NCBI GenBank assembly: GCA_963727755.1
Contig: CAVSHN010000008.1
Coordinates: 584,903-648,902, forward strand
Source: DASYAN01 sp963727755
Lineage (GTDB): Bacteria; Chloroflexota; Ktedonobacteria; Ktedonobacterales; Ktedonobacteraceae
Direction of reading: 5' to 3'
DNA: 64,000 bases
This document shows positions 26,814 to 36,957 of this stretch, in pieces. A program made the position numbers and the translations under genes. The notes under the pieces were generated by a model. It saw nothing but the letters and a program-made list of their open reading frames with translations, did not search any database and had not been told where the DNA came from. The number at the start of each line of letters is the position of its first letter. The stretch's first letter is position 1.

Positions 26814-28208
26814 ATGCAGGTTGCTTTTTTAGGTGGTGCCAGCGTTGTAGGAGCCAGTTGTCTTGCCGTTGAGCTAGCCGAACAGTGGTTTATCGTTGAT
26901 GCAGGAGTACGTGTAGATCACAAAGCGGACCCATTGCCTGACCTAGCCCAGCTTGAGGGGAAGGATATACGGGCAATTTTCGTTACTCATGCCCATGCCG
27001 ACCACATTGGTGCCCTACCCTTGCTACACAGAGCCTTCCCCATGACACCTATCTTTGCCTCGCGGGGAACTGCCCTGCTAATGGAGGTCATGCTAGCCGA
27101 CGCATTGAAGATCATGGCCAAACGAGCAGCTGAAGAAATGGAACTGCCGCTCTACCCAGAAGAATTAGTAGCAGGCATGCTCATGCAGGTACGTCCCATG
27201 CCCGTTGACAAACCATTTACCATCCCTATGCTCCCCGGAATCACCATTCATGCTAGCCGAGCTGGTCACATCGTTGGAGCTGTAAGCCTTGGCTTTCAGG
27301 CTGCCAATAAATCCATCAGTGAATCCATCGTTGTCTCTGGAGACATCAGCAGCACCCCACAACGTACAGTATTGGGAGCAGTGCCTCCGCCGCTCAAACA
27401 CTGCGATCTACTAGTCCTAGAATCCACCTATGGCTCACGACTACATCCCAACCGCGAGGCCGAAGAGCAACGACTTTCTCAAGCCGTCGCCGAAGGCCTA
27501 ACCCATGGTGGGCACGTGCTCATTCCCTGTTTTGGATTGGGTAGAGGGCAAGAAATCCTTTTAGTTTTGCAAGCAGCCCAAGAAAAGGGCCAGATCCCGG
27601 AATTCCCCATCTACGTCGATGGCCTAGTCAGGCGTGTTTGTACAACCTATCAACTGCTGCCTGAATTTCTACCTCCGCGCCTCCAGAGACAGATTCGCAA
27701 GGGATATCTACCTTTCAGCGGGCCAAACATCATCTTTGTACGTGATGAAAAAGAGCGCGAACGTATCCTAGCTGGTCCCCCTGCCTGTATTCTCTCCAGT
27801 AGTGGCATGCTCACGGGTGGGCCAAGTGCCTGGTATGCAGCCCGACTAGCCCCAAACCCCAACGCCTCTATTCTGATTACTGGCTATCAGGACGAGGAGT
27901 CGCCTGGCAAGAAGCTCCTTGATCTAGCTGAACATAAGCAAAACACGTTGGAGCTAGGAGGCCAGCAGGTACAGGTACAATGTTCGGTAGCTAAATATAG
28001 CCTGAGCGCACATGCCGATGGAAGTGAGCTTGCCAGTTATGCAGCTACGCTCAACCCTCGCAACGTGGCCCTTGTGCATGGCGATGAAGAGGCCCGTAAA
28101 GCCCTCCGTAGTCTGCTCACAGGGACAGAAGTGCTCTTACCCACCAATGGTACAAGCATACGAATTCGAGCGCAAAAGCACGCGAGCAAAGCATGGTACC
28201 TCACCTGA
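26814..28208 (+). CDS. Metallo-beta-lactamase/beta-CASP RNA nuclease
   Basis: The 464-residue protein carries the metal-binding motif HAHADH (His59, His61, Asp63, His64), the second-shell ASRAGHIVGA and VVSGDIS motifs, and the beta-CASP features LLVLESTYGSRLHP, CFGLGRGQEILLVL, CILSSSGMLTGGPS and SLSAHADGSEL. This is the architecture of CPSF73/archaeal-type and YSH1-like RNA processing nucleases rather than RNase J, which has an extra C-terminal domain. It probably acts on RNA 3' ends or as an exonuclease. The next gene overlaps it by 62 bases and is probably a partner. Confidence 0.85.
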   Translation: MQVAFLGGASVVGASCLAVELAEQWFIVDAGVRVDHKADPLPDLAQLEGKDIRAIFVTHAHADHIGALPLLHRAFPMTPIFASRGTALLMEVMLADALKIMAKRAAEEMELPLYPEELVAGMLMQVRPMPVDKPFTIPMLPGITIHASRAGHIVGAVSLGFQAANKSISESIVVSGDISSTPQRTVLGAVPPPLKHCDLLVLESTYGSRLHPNREAEEQRLSQAVAEGLTHGGHVLIPCFGLGRGQEILLVLQAAQEKGQIPEFPIYVDGLVRRVCTTYQLLPEFLPPRLQRQIRKGYLPFSGPNIIFVRDEKERERILAGPPACILSSSGMLTGGPSAWYAARLAPNPNASILITGYQDEESPGKKLLDLAEHKQNTLELGGQQVQVQCSVAKYSLSAHADGSELASYAATLNPRNVALVHGDEEARKALRSLLTGTEVLLPTNGTSIRIRAQKHASKAWYLT

Positions 28209-30405
28209 AGAATCACCCGTCCAATTGCCGACACTGCCAACCGGGATTGGAGGTGGACAACCATTTGAATATCCCGATGTCGAGAAACTTTGGCGTGCAG
28301 TAGCAGAAATCCCAACGCTGCGTATCATCACAGCTCGTGAACTCGCGCTCGTCTGGTACGGCGAAGCCACTGAGGAGAACACAGAGAGTATTCTAGATAT
28401 CTTCGTGCAAGACTATGAGCAACGCTATTTCGTCCGGCAATCTGCCCTCGAAGAGGCCTATCGCATCCGTGGACAACACGAAGAGAGTCCCGGCGACTTC
28501 CTGAGTGATCTGCCAGGAAGTGTCCTTTTGCTGCTCGTCAGCTTTGAAAGTGCCAAGCCTGCTATCTGTCGCTCCATTGAGCCGGGTGCAGCCATTCGTG
28601 TCCAGTTGCCCAAAGGGGTCTCACAACAGCGCACGCGCTTTCCCTTCTCATCCATTCTAGAAGTATTGGGGCCTGCTCCATTCGATGTAGAACAATCCAA
28701 TGCCAAAGCAGGGACGTATCTGAACGACCTAGTCAAAACCATGCGACGCATACGTCGCACCATCTCAGTACACGATCTAGCCCGCAGTTGCCAGGAAGAC
28801 GTCACATATACACTGGGAGAACTCTGTGTTGCGGCAGGTCTGTCCCCTCAATCTCTAGAACATCGGTTAGCCCTAGCAAAAATCCTACACCAGCACGTGC
28901 GACTATTCACCCAATCGCGTGGCATTTTCGAGGGTGAGGGACTCACGCTCTATCAACTTGCGCCTGAGTGGCAAGAGGCGCTAGAGGAGGAAGAAGAGTA
29001 CGAACGGCCTGATCAGAACTGGATTCTCTCTGTCATCGAAAACTACCTTGGCTCTCCTCCTGACCTCTATCGGCGCAGTGTCGATCCAGACACGGGTGCT
29101 GTTACTCTTTACTTCTACTTCCCTGCCGTAGCCGAGACGCGCTATGCGGAAGCTATCGCTGCTGCCTCAGAGGAAGCGGGTGTCTCCATTAGCCTTGCAC
29201 CCAATGCCCATCAAGGTATCCTTGCTCAAACCGCTTGCCAGCGTACTCCCCAGGGCCTCACAGTGCAAGGCACACCCTCAATCTACATTGAGCGCAGGAT
29301 GGTCTCACTCACCTGTATCGGGCAAGCCACCACAGAGGAGATTGCCTTAGCACAATCTCAGTTTTATGAAGGGACAGATTGGCAACTTGAGATAAAGGGA
29401 GCAATTATCTCTCAACCAGCACAAATTGACACAGCAGGTGTATCAAGTAAAATTAGTGCAACTCAACATGAGCCCACATTGCCTAATCCTCTAGGCACGT
29501 TTTCACAAACAATCACACCTATTGCGACAGTGCGAACTACGAACGTAGAGCCGATGAGCCAGCATGATGCCATTCAACTAGCTCAACGCATGCTAAGCAA
29601 GCTGCCAGGCTATACGAAAGCAGGGGCCGACATAGCAACGACAACATTACTCATTCGTTTCTCGTTTCCGCTAACCGCACAAACACGATACGCAGATGTA
29701 TTTGCCGAACTTGAAGCACAAACTGGGTGGCAGGTGCGAATCCAGCAAACAACGAATTATCAAGCCCTAATCGATATGGCCCGCAGCCTATTGCCGTCCA
29801 GTCTAACCTGTGATGGAGTACCCTCGCTGTACCTAGATCGACAAATGGTGATGGTCAATTATAGGGGATACGCTCCGCCCGAAGCCTTGCAGGAGGCGCA
29901 ACAGCAATTTTTAGCTGAGACAGGTTGGCACCTCCAACTGAGAATTCCCAGCCAGAAAACAGGGACATCTGGTCGCATGCCACAAGCAGAAGCCCAATCC
30001 CTAGCCAGTGAGACATTCAAAGAGATATCTGATATGTATCGGGTTGGAGTCGATGCAGACAAAGGAACACTCTGGATACACTTTCACTTCCCAGACACAG
30101 CCAAGGAACGCTATGCGCAACAAATTGCGGACCTTGCAAACAAGACTGGTTGGAAAGTGTACCTCTATCCCTATGTACATCAAAAGGCCTTGATCGAACT
30201 CGTACGTCGCCTCCTTCCTGCAGGAGTGAGAGTAGAAGGCAAGGCCTCGCTCTATCAAGATACCCGTACCCTTATGCTGACATGCACTGGCTCTCTCCTC
30301 GCAAAAGAGAGAGAATGCATCCAGCAACAGTTCTGCGTAGAAACAGGTTGGACTTTAGATCTCCACACATCTGTTGAGGAATTTTATATCACACCTGATC
30401 CATAA
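28147..30405 (+). CDS. Large protein with three KH-like repeats, partner of the beta-CASP nuclease
   Basis: The product has about 752 residues if it starts at the ATG at 28147 (MVQAYEFERK). The N-terminal 290 residues are helical and contain winged-helix-like segments. Then come three repeats of about 130 residues, at roughly 29,020-29,400, 29,570-29,950 and 29,985-30,370. Each has the pattern (T/L)LxFxFPxxAxxRYAxxxxxxxxxxGWxVxL, then ALIxxxRxLLP, then PSLYxDRxMVxxxxxG, then QQQFxxETGWxLxL. The TGW ending recalls the KH domains of archaeal CPSF1, so an RNA-binding role is plausible (inference only). No catalytic motif is seen. Confidence 0.6.
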   Translation: MVQAYEFERKSTRAKHGTSPEESPVQLPTLPTGIGGGQPFEYPDVEKLWRAVAEIPTLRIITARELALVWYGEATEENTESILDIFVQDYEQRYFVRQSALEEAYRIRGQHEESPGDFLSDLPGSVLLLLVSFESAKPAICRSIEPGAAIRVQLPKGVSQQRTRFPFSSILEVLGPAPFDVEQSNAKAGTYLNDLVKTMRRIRRTISVHDLARSCQEDVTYTLGELCVAAGLSPQSLEHRLALAKILHQHVRLFTQSRGIFEGEGLTLYQLAPEWQEALEEEEEYERPDQNWILSVIENYLGSPPDLYRRSVDPDTGAVTLYFYFPAVAETRYAEAIAAASEEAGVSISLAPNAHQGILAQTACQRTPQGLTVQGTPSIYIERRMVSLTCIGQATTEEIALAQSQFYEGTDWQLEIKGAIISQPAQIDTAGVSSKISATQHEPTLPNPLGTFSQTITPIATVRTTNVEPMSQHDAIQLAQRMLSKLPGYTKAGADIATTTLLIRFSFPLTAQTRYADVFAELEAQTGWQVRIQQTTNYQALIDMARSLLPSSLTCDGVPSLYLDRQMVMVNYRGYAPPEALQEAQQQFLAETGWHLQLRIPSQKTGTSGRMPQAEAQSLASETFKEISDMYRVGVDADKGTLWIHFHFPDTAKERYAQQIADLANKTGWKVYLYPYVHQKALIELVRRLLPAGVRVEGKASLYQDTRTLMLTCTGSLLAKERECIQQQFCVETGWTLDLHTSVEEFYITPDP

Positions 30406-30522
30406 CCGTTCCTAACTTAAAGCTAGAACATGCTCTTTTCTCTAGAGAAAGGCCTTTCATTTTTGGAAAAGGGATTATCGATCGATAGAAAATGGTCAGG
30501 ATCAAGACTGGAGAGGAAATCT

Positions 30523-31358
30523 ATGCTACTTGCCATTGACATCAGCAATACTAACATCAAATTGGGACTTTATCAGAGTGAGACAATGGAGCATCACTGG
30601 ATCATATCGACCGTGCGCCAGCGCACCTGCGATGAATATGCCATGGTGATAAAAGATCTGCTTCAGCATATCAACTATACATTCGCCAATATCGATGATG
30701 TCATTATATCATGCGTTGTTCCTTCTTTATCACCCGTTTTTCAAGATCTGGCGCTGCGTTACTGTGATAAGGAAGCGCTTTTAATCAATCACAAACTCGA
30801 TCTGGGAGTCAGAATGCTCGTAGATAATCCCTGGGAAGTTGGTGTAGATCGCATCATGACCGCTCTAGCAGCCCACCATCTCTATGGAGGACCAGCTATT
30901 GTGATTGCTTTCAGTACAGCAACCACCTTTGATGTTGTTTCAGCACAAGGAGATTTTCTGGGGGGAGCAATTGCGCCGGGATTATTCATTTCAGCCGAGG
31001 CGCTCAGCAGTGCAGCTGCACAATTATTCCGCGTGGAGATGAAGCCACCGCGCTCTGCTTCTTGGGCAAAAACACTATTGAGAATATGCAGTCGGGTATC
31101 ATCTACGGTCATGTTGGTCTAGTGCAAGGCTTAATTGCTCGTTTGCGTATGGAGATACCAGATGTGACCTCCGAAAGCGATGTCAAAATCATTGCGCATG
31201 GTGGTCTAGCGCAGTTGATGGCCCCTATCATTCCCGAGATACAATATGTTGATCAGTTCTTGCCACTGGAGGGTTTGCGGCTGGCATATACCAGACTTAC
31301 CGATGTAGGTGACATCTCCCCACGACTAAAGTCGGGGGCTTCTCATCCTCACAAATGA
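30523..31358 (+). CDS. coaX: Type III pantothenate kinase-like CoaX, frameshifted and altered
   Basis: CoaX phosphorylates pantothenate in CoA synthesis. The ATG at 30523 after GGAGAGGA gives MLLAIDISNTNIKLGL, close to the family start DxGNTNxxxG. Features seen are WEVGVDRIMTALAA and FLGGAIAPGLFISAEAL. The frame is lost near 31070; adding one T restores LGKNTIENMQSGIIYGHVGL. Two key motifs differ: the first Gly is Ser, and the catalytic VDFGTATT reads VIAFSTATT, so the Asp base is Ala. The C-terminus after EGLRLAYTRL is replaced by TnpB-element end sequence. The gene is probably inactive, or its product has changed function. Confidence 0.8.
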
Positions 31359-31450
31359 GCTTTCCTGCTTCGTTGGGGGTTGCCCGTTCGAGCTTTCGCC
31401 CGAGCAGGTCTGACACCTCCTCCACAGGCCGACACCGAGAGCCCCTCGGC
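31313..31450 (-). ncRNA. Probable TnpB reRNA (omega-RNA) at the right end
   Basis: TnpB guide RNAs overlap the 3' end of tnpB and run out through the right end. This stretch includes the last codons and the conserved terminal hairpin. The guide would start outside the element, in coaX (bases leftward from about 31,312). The assignment is by position and by conservation with 36,421-36,530. Confidence 0.5.
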
Positions 31451-32524
31451 CAGAATATTTCTACTTGCGTTGAGATCCCTGTCGTGCCAAACGCCACATT
31501 TCGGGCAGACCCATGCACGCACATCCAGTGGGAGGTCTTCTACCACATGATTGCAGTCATAGCACGTTTTACTCGATGGATACCAACGATCGATTTTGAC
31601 GAGGGTTCGTCCGTACCACTGGCTCTTGTATTCCAGTTGGCGGACAAACTCACCCCATCCCACATCACTGATAGCTTTTGCCAAACAGTGGTTTTTGACC
31701 ATGTTCTTGACGGCCAGACTCTCCACGCAGATCACTTGGTTTTCGTTGACGATGCGTGTCGAGAGTTTGTGCTGGTAGTCTCGCCTACGGTCATTGATAC
31801 GGGCATGCACACGTGCGACCTTACGACGGGCTTTCTCTCTGTTGTTTCCGCCTTTTTTCTTTTTCGCATGCCGACGTTGGGCTTTGGCCAGCCTCTTCTC
31901 ATCACGGGCATAGAACTTGGGATTGCCAACAGCCTCACCAGTGGAGAGGATCACCATCGCTTTCAAGCCCAGGTCCAGGCCTACTTGTGCACTCACAACT
32001 GGCAAAGGTGTGATCTCCTCTTCTACGAGCATCGAGACAAAGTAGCGGTTGGCACAATCCTTGGAGATGGTGACCGAGGACGGTTTCTTATCTTTGGGCA
32101 AGGCTCAATGAAAGGTGATAGCGAGAGGTTCATCCATTTTGGCAAGGGTGAGTTAACCATCTTCCCAGGTGAAGGCGTTAGAGGCATAGGTTGCTGATTG
32201 GGTATTTCGCCTTTTTTTGAAGGTGGGATACTTAGCACGTCCCTCGAAGAAGTTTTTGTAGGCACGGTCCAGATGACGAAGGGATTGCTGAACGGGCACA
32301 GAGGAGACATCGACGAGCCAGGGATACTCTTTCTTCAAGTTGGGAAGCATGGCCGAGAGGTCGTTGTAGGTCAGCTTTCGACCATGTTGGAAGTAGGCAG
32401 TTTTACGGGTGCTGAGGCCCCAATTGTACACAAAGCGACAACATCCGAACGTTTGCGCAAGGATACGCTTTTGTCCGTCGGTCGGATAGAACCGATACTT
32501 GTATGCCCGCTTTGTCTTACTCAC
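31349..32524 (-). pseudogene. tnpB: tnpB with two in-frame stop codons
   Basis: The reading begins at the GTG behind GGAAGAAGG (SKTKRAYKYRFYPTDGQKRILAQTFG), a normal TnpB start. One frame continues throughout but meets TAA at 32153 (after FTWEDG) and TGA at about 32,108 (after AITFH). The C-terminal part keeps the RuvC triad (Asp in GLDLGLK, Glu in CVESLAVKN, Asp in HDRDLNAS) and the four-Cys zinc finger (CYDC, CPKC). Full translation is impossible without suppression, so this is a decayed guide nuclease. Total length if read through is about 390 residues, typical for the family. Confidence 0.85.
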
Positions 32525-32720
32525 TGCCTTCTTCCTTTGCAAGCATATAGGTATATTATATCGCATATGTCAATAGACAAATATTCATCATATAGGAGAA
32601 GAAAGTGAACATTCTTTCATACAGAAAGGGTACCCCGGTGCCCCAGCCCCAAACAAGGAACGCCTCTTGTATCCCCATGGCTAAAGCCAGGGGTTTTACG
32701 AGGCGGAGGCGATAAAAAGG

Positions 32721-32990
32721 TCACAGATCGGCTATGATACGTTCATACTCTGCATGTGGCCCTATCCAAAACCAGATAATCTCATTACCAACCATGCGCC
32801 CTAAGACACGGAACTGTCTGCCAACACGCGCAGAATAAACTGATTTTTGTTGATTTAGGCATTTAAAATATAACCCAGGATATCGTGTATCCTGCTTAAA
32901 ATGTACGTAGGCAACCTAAGCTTGTTTTTGCACATGAGGAGGAAGTTGTGCAAAAAGCTTCCAAAACTTTTCGGTACAAGAACTATTCAA
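32721..32990 (-). pseudogene. RelE/ParE-type toxin with in-frame amber stop
   Basis: Read through a TAG at 32916-32918 (codon 25), the frame gives FWKLFAQLPPHVQKQA then VAYVHFKQDTRYPGLYFK, VYSARVGRQFRVLGRMVG and IIWFWIGPHAEYERII. This is a complete RelE-superfamily toxin of about 88 codons. The TTG start overlaps the antitoxin stop (TTGA). With the stop, only 24 residues would be made, and the catalytic C-terminal part is lost. Confidence 0.8.
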
Positions 32991-33211
32991 TCTCTTCCAA
33001 AACCACCTCTTATTGTTTTACCTGCCAAGTGCTCTTCTAGTGCCTCATCCGCAAGATCAGAAATTTTCTGCATAACCTTGGGATGGCTGACAATCTCATC
33101 CCATTCCACCTCTTCAATTGTCTCTAAGATCTGTTTTGCTATCATATCTTGATCTTTGAGAGAAAGCTTTTTCGCTGCCTCATAGGCAGCCTTCAATTGA
33201 TCGGTTACCAC
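32987..33211 (-). CDS. RelB-like antitoxin
   Basis: This 74-residue protein (VVTDQLKAAYEAAKKLSLKDQDMIAKQILETIEEVEWDEIV) fits the small helical antitoxins that precede RelE-type toxins in Cyanobacteria and Chloroflexota. It has a C-terminal GKTIRGGFGRD tail that would wrap the toxin. The GTG at 33211 was chosen because a GAGGTAGGA ribosome site precedes it; an ATG at 33251 would add 13 residues with no suitable site. It is intact while its toxin is broken, so it is now an orphan. Confidence 0.75.
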   Translation of the reverse strand: MVTDQLKAAYEAAKKLSLKDQDMIAKQILETIEEVEWDEIVSHPKVMQKISDLADEALEEHLAGKTIRGGFGRD

Positions 33212-33356
33212 AAGTCCTACCTCGTTTCTTTTATCTATTGAGAGCCACATCCTCTTTGCATTATAACACACATAGTTGAGGTGGGTAAGAATTATCATGG
33301 TACAGGAAACAAGGGAGTCCACAAACACACAAAAGGCCCGCCCATACAGGCGGGTG

Positions 33357-33475
<119 letters not shown>

Positions 33476-33580
33476 ACCTGCATGTACAAGCGGGCCAAGA
33501 ATTTATGGATAAGAATTATTGCGGTACAGAAAACAAGAGAGTCCTCAGGCATACAGAAAGCCTGCCCATACAGGCGGGTG

Positions 33581-33699
<119 letters not shown>

Positions 33700-33732
33700 A
33701 CCTGCATGTACAAGCGGGCCAGAATTCTCGGG

Positions 33733-33805
33733 TGGAGACGAGGGGATTCGAACCCCTGACCTCTGCCGTGCAAAGGCAGCGCTCTTCCAACTAAGCTACG
33801 TCCCC
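33733..33805 (-). tRNA. tRNA-Ala (TGC)
   Basis: Acceptor GGGGACG/CGTCTCC with discriminator A, D-arm, anticodon loop TTTGCAC and T-arm GGTTCGAATCC are all present. It lies between tRNA-Ile and the 5S genes. Confidence 0.95.
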
Positions 33806-33815
33806 GTCTACGAGG

Positions 33816-33890
33816 TGGGCCTTCCTGGACTTCGAACCAGGGACCTCAGTCTTATCAGGACTGCGCTCTAACCACCTGAGCTAAAAGCCC
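33816..33890 (-). tRNA. tRNA-Ile (GAT)
   Basis: Acceptor GGGCTTT/AAGGCCC, anticodon GAT in loop CTGATAA and T-arm GGTTCGAAGTCC are present. This is the standard spacer tRNA downstream of 16S. Confidence 0.95.
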
Positions 33891-34173
33891 TCGTGCCGAC
33901 ATATAGAATATATCTACTCAGATACCGACTGGACACACACCACACACATTTCGCAATTCATTGCCTGAATGTAGGGGCCCAATTCATTGCGCCCTCGTGC
34001 CGACATATTCTATCAACCTTTTCATAAAAACGCAAGTGTTTTCTGTTACAACTGAAGAGTGGGAAGGCTATTCATAAAGAACGCCAGCTCTTTAGATAAG
34101 CTTTTCAGGTTTAAATCACAAGTGTGATTACCGACCTAGGAGTAATACTCATGAGAGTATCAGAACTCCCTAG
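33891..34173 (-). other. 16S-tRNA-Ile spacer
   Basis: No gene is seen. A short repeat (ccctcgtgccgacatat) occurs twice, at about 33,888 and 33,990, and aattcattgc occurs twice between them. Confidence 0.5.
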
Positions 34174-35658
<1,485 letters not shown>

Positions 35659-35836
35659 TATTTATCTAAATCTCATCAAAGAGATTTACTTTTTCTGTTG
35701 GTGACAAGCTTATCAAAGTAATTGACTGGCTTGCTATTCTTTAATATGTCCTTACCACTCTTCAGTTGTTCAGGTACGCACTTAATGCTTTCACGTTTGC
35801 TGCGCCTTTTTGACTTTTCTGTCGGGCGCAAGAAAG

Positions 35837-35865
35837 ATAATATCACTCTCCCTTCATTCTGTCAA
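35837..35865 (-). promoter_or_regulatory. rRNA operon promoter
   Basis: A perfect TTGACA (35860-35865), a 17-base spacer and TATTAT (35837-35842) on the minus strand, about 180 bases before 16S. The intervening leader (35,659-35,830) has no gene. Confidence 0.8.
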
Positions 35866-35921
35866 TAGGTTTCATGGCGAATTTTACAGATCTTGGAAAA
35901 ATTCATCAGATTTGTGCAAGG

Positions 35922-36365
35922 ATACCCCTGCCTTTAGGTATGGGGAGGAATTGCTCCCTAGATGCATGGGTGGAGGGGAAGGCTAGTGGCGGCTGAAGCC
36001 AGCTAGACTTGTGCGATAGCACTCTCTTGCTTTCCTTTCTGTTGCTGTCCCCTTGCGGGGAGCCGTTTTTGGTGGGAACGGCTAAACCAAGTGCCCTTTC
36101 GGGCTCCGGTTACCCGGCTGATGTGTGCCTCGACGATGTTATCAGGCGGTACTTTCCGATGAGCACTGACTTAACCCTTGTACATCTGTTTAACCCATCA
36201 GTTCTAGAGCAGCGGGCTGGCTCGCACCCGCAGGTAGGAACTTGAACACTTCCTGATAACGTAGCCCGATGACCTTACGGCCCTGGCTGGGTCTGGTCAG
36301 GTGGGCTTATGAAACGGCGTTAGAGCTGCTCACAAGCCCCTGGCTTTAGCCATGGGGTTCCTGAC
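35922..36365 (-). mobile_element. Short IscB-family element carrying only an omega-RNA
   Basis: Its left end (GTCAGGAACCCC) and right-end hairpin (CCCC at 35925, GGGG at 35942, the same 17-base spacing as at 17300/17317) match the iscB element at 17.3-18.96 kb. The 150 bp where iscB should be contain no trace of the gene. It lies directly upstream of the rRNA promoter. Confidence 0.7.
36092..36365 (-). ncRNA. Stand-alone omega-RNA
   Basis: Collinear with 18683-18960 over the whole scaffold, with substitutions concentrated in stems and several of them compensatory-looking (for example the paired caggggc/gccccat-type stems). The putative guide, read 5' of the scaffold, lies in 36366-36385 (minus strand) and differs from that of the first element. 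It would need IscB in trans. Confidence 0.7.
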
Positions 36366-36420
36366 TCTATTGGGAAAATCAACCAGTCCCTTTTGGCGAA
36401 ACGCTCCAACTTCTGCTGTG

Positions 36421-36903
36421 ACATCTCCCCATGCCTCTCATGGCAGGGGCTTCTCATCCTCACGAACGAGCTTTCCTGTTTCACTGGGGATTGCTTGTTG
36501 CATGCACAGCCAAGTCTGACATCGCCTCCACAGGCCTGAATTCCCCTGAGCCCCAGGGTACTAGTCTGCTGATCGGTACCGATGAGCTTTACGACACTCA
36601 GAGTATACCACAATGATATCTACGCACCAAATATCTCTACCGATATGGTACAATGGTGGTATGACAGAGAGACACAAAACATCAGCTAAAACTATTCGAT
36701 TAGACAGAGCCGATTGGGAGGCTCTTGCATATATCAAAGAGCTGTATGGCTGTCCATCAGACAATGCAGCTATCAAACTAGCATTGCGCTTGGTTGCTAG
36801 GCAACAGTTTAGCTGTGAGACGTCGTCTCACCCGCCTACGCGGCCCAATCCCCCAAGCCCCGAAAGGTAGGCCCTTATATCCCCATAGCTAAAGGCCAGG
36901 GGT
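36421..36903 (-). mobile_element. Short IS605-type element with ribbon-helix-helix gene
   Basis: The right-end hairpin and the following 3'-tnpB-like sequence (gggcttctcatcctcac, gagctttcctg, cctccacaggcc) match 31,313-31,430. The left-end hairpin (cccatagctaaaggccaggggttttacg) matches 32,672-32,703. The tnpB body is missing. Confidence 0.7.
36661..36870 (+). CDS. Ribbon-helix-helix-like small protein
   Basis: About 69 residues. The segment KTSAKTIRLDRADWEALAYIKELYGCPSDNAAIKLALRLVARQQ has the strand-helix-helix pattern of Arc/CopG-type DNA-binding proteins. The ATG at 36661 is chosen because the homologous core begins there. It lies inside the short IS605-type element, antisense to where tnpB would be read, and could be a cargo regulator or a remnant accessory gene. 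The C-terminal tail runs into element-end sequence. Confidence 0.55.
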   Translation: MTERHKTSAKTIRLDRADWEALAYIKELYGCPSDNAAIKLALRLVARQQFSCETSSHPPTRPNPPSPER

Positions 36904-36957
36904 TTTACGGGCCGTTCGATAATGTGTCCTATCAAAAATGAGTGTGGTGTAGGATAT

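Larger units (their letters stand above)
31313..32706 (-). mobile_element. IS605-type TnpB element inserted in the 3' end of coaX
   Basis: The right end is a hairpin (CTCCCCACGACTAAAGTCGGGGGC, given here only for its CCCC/GGGG stem) at about 31,318-31,342. The left end is a hairpin at 32,672-32,700 (CCCATGGCTAAAGCCAGGGG). Both recur in the short element at 36.42-36.90 kb. No tnpA is present. Confidence 0.75.

Noticed and set aside
28012..28146. Upstream extension of the triple-repeat protein to 28012
   Set aside because: It would lie wholly inside the nuclease gene in another frame with no protein-like composition; the ATG at 28147 is more plausible.
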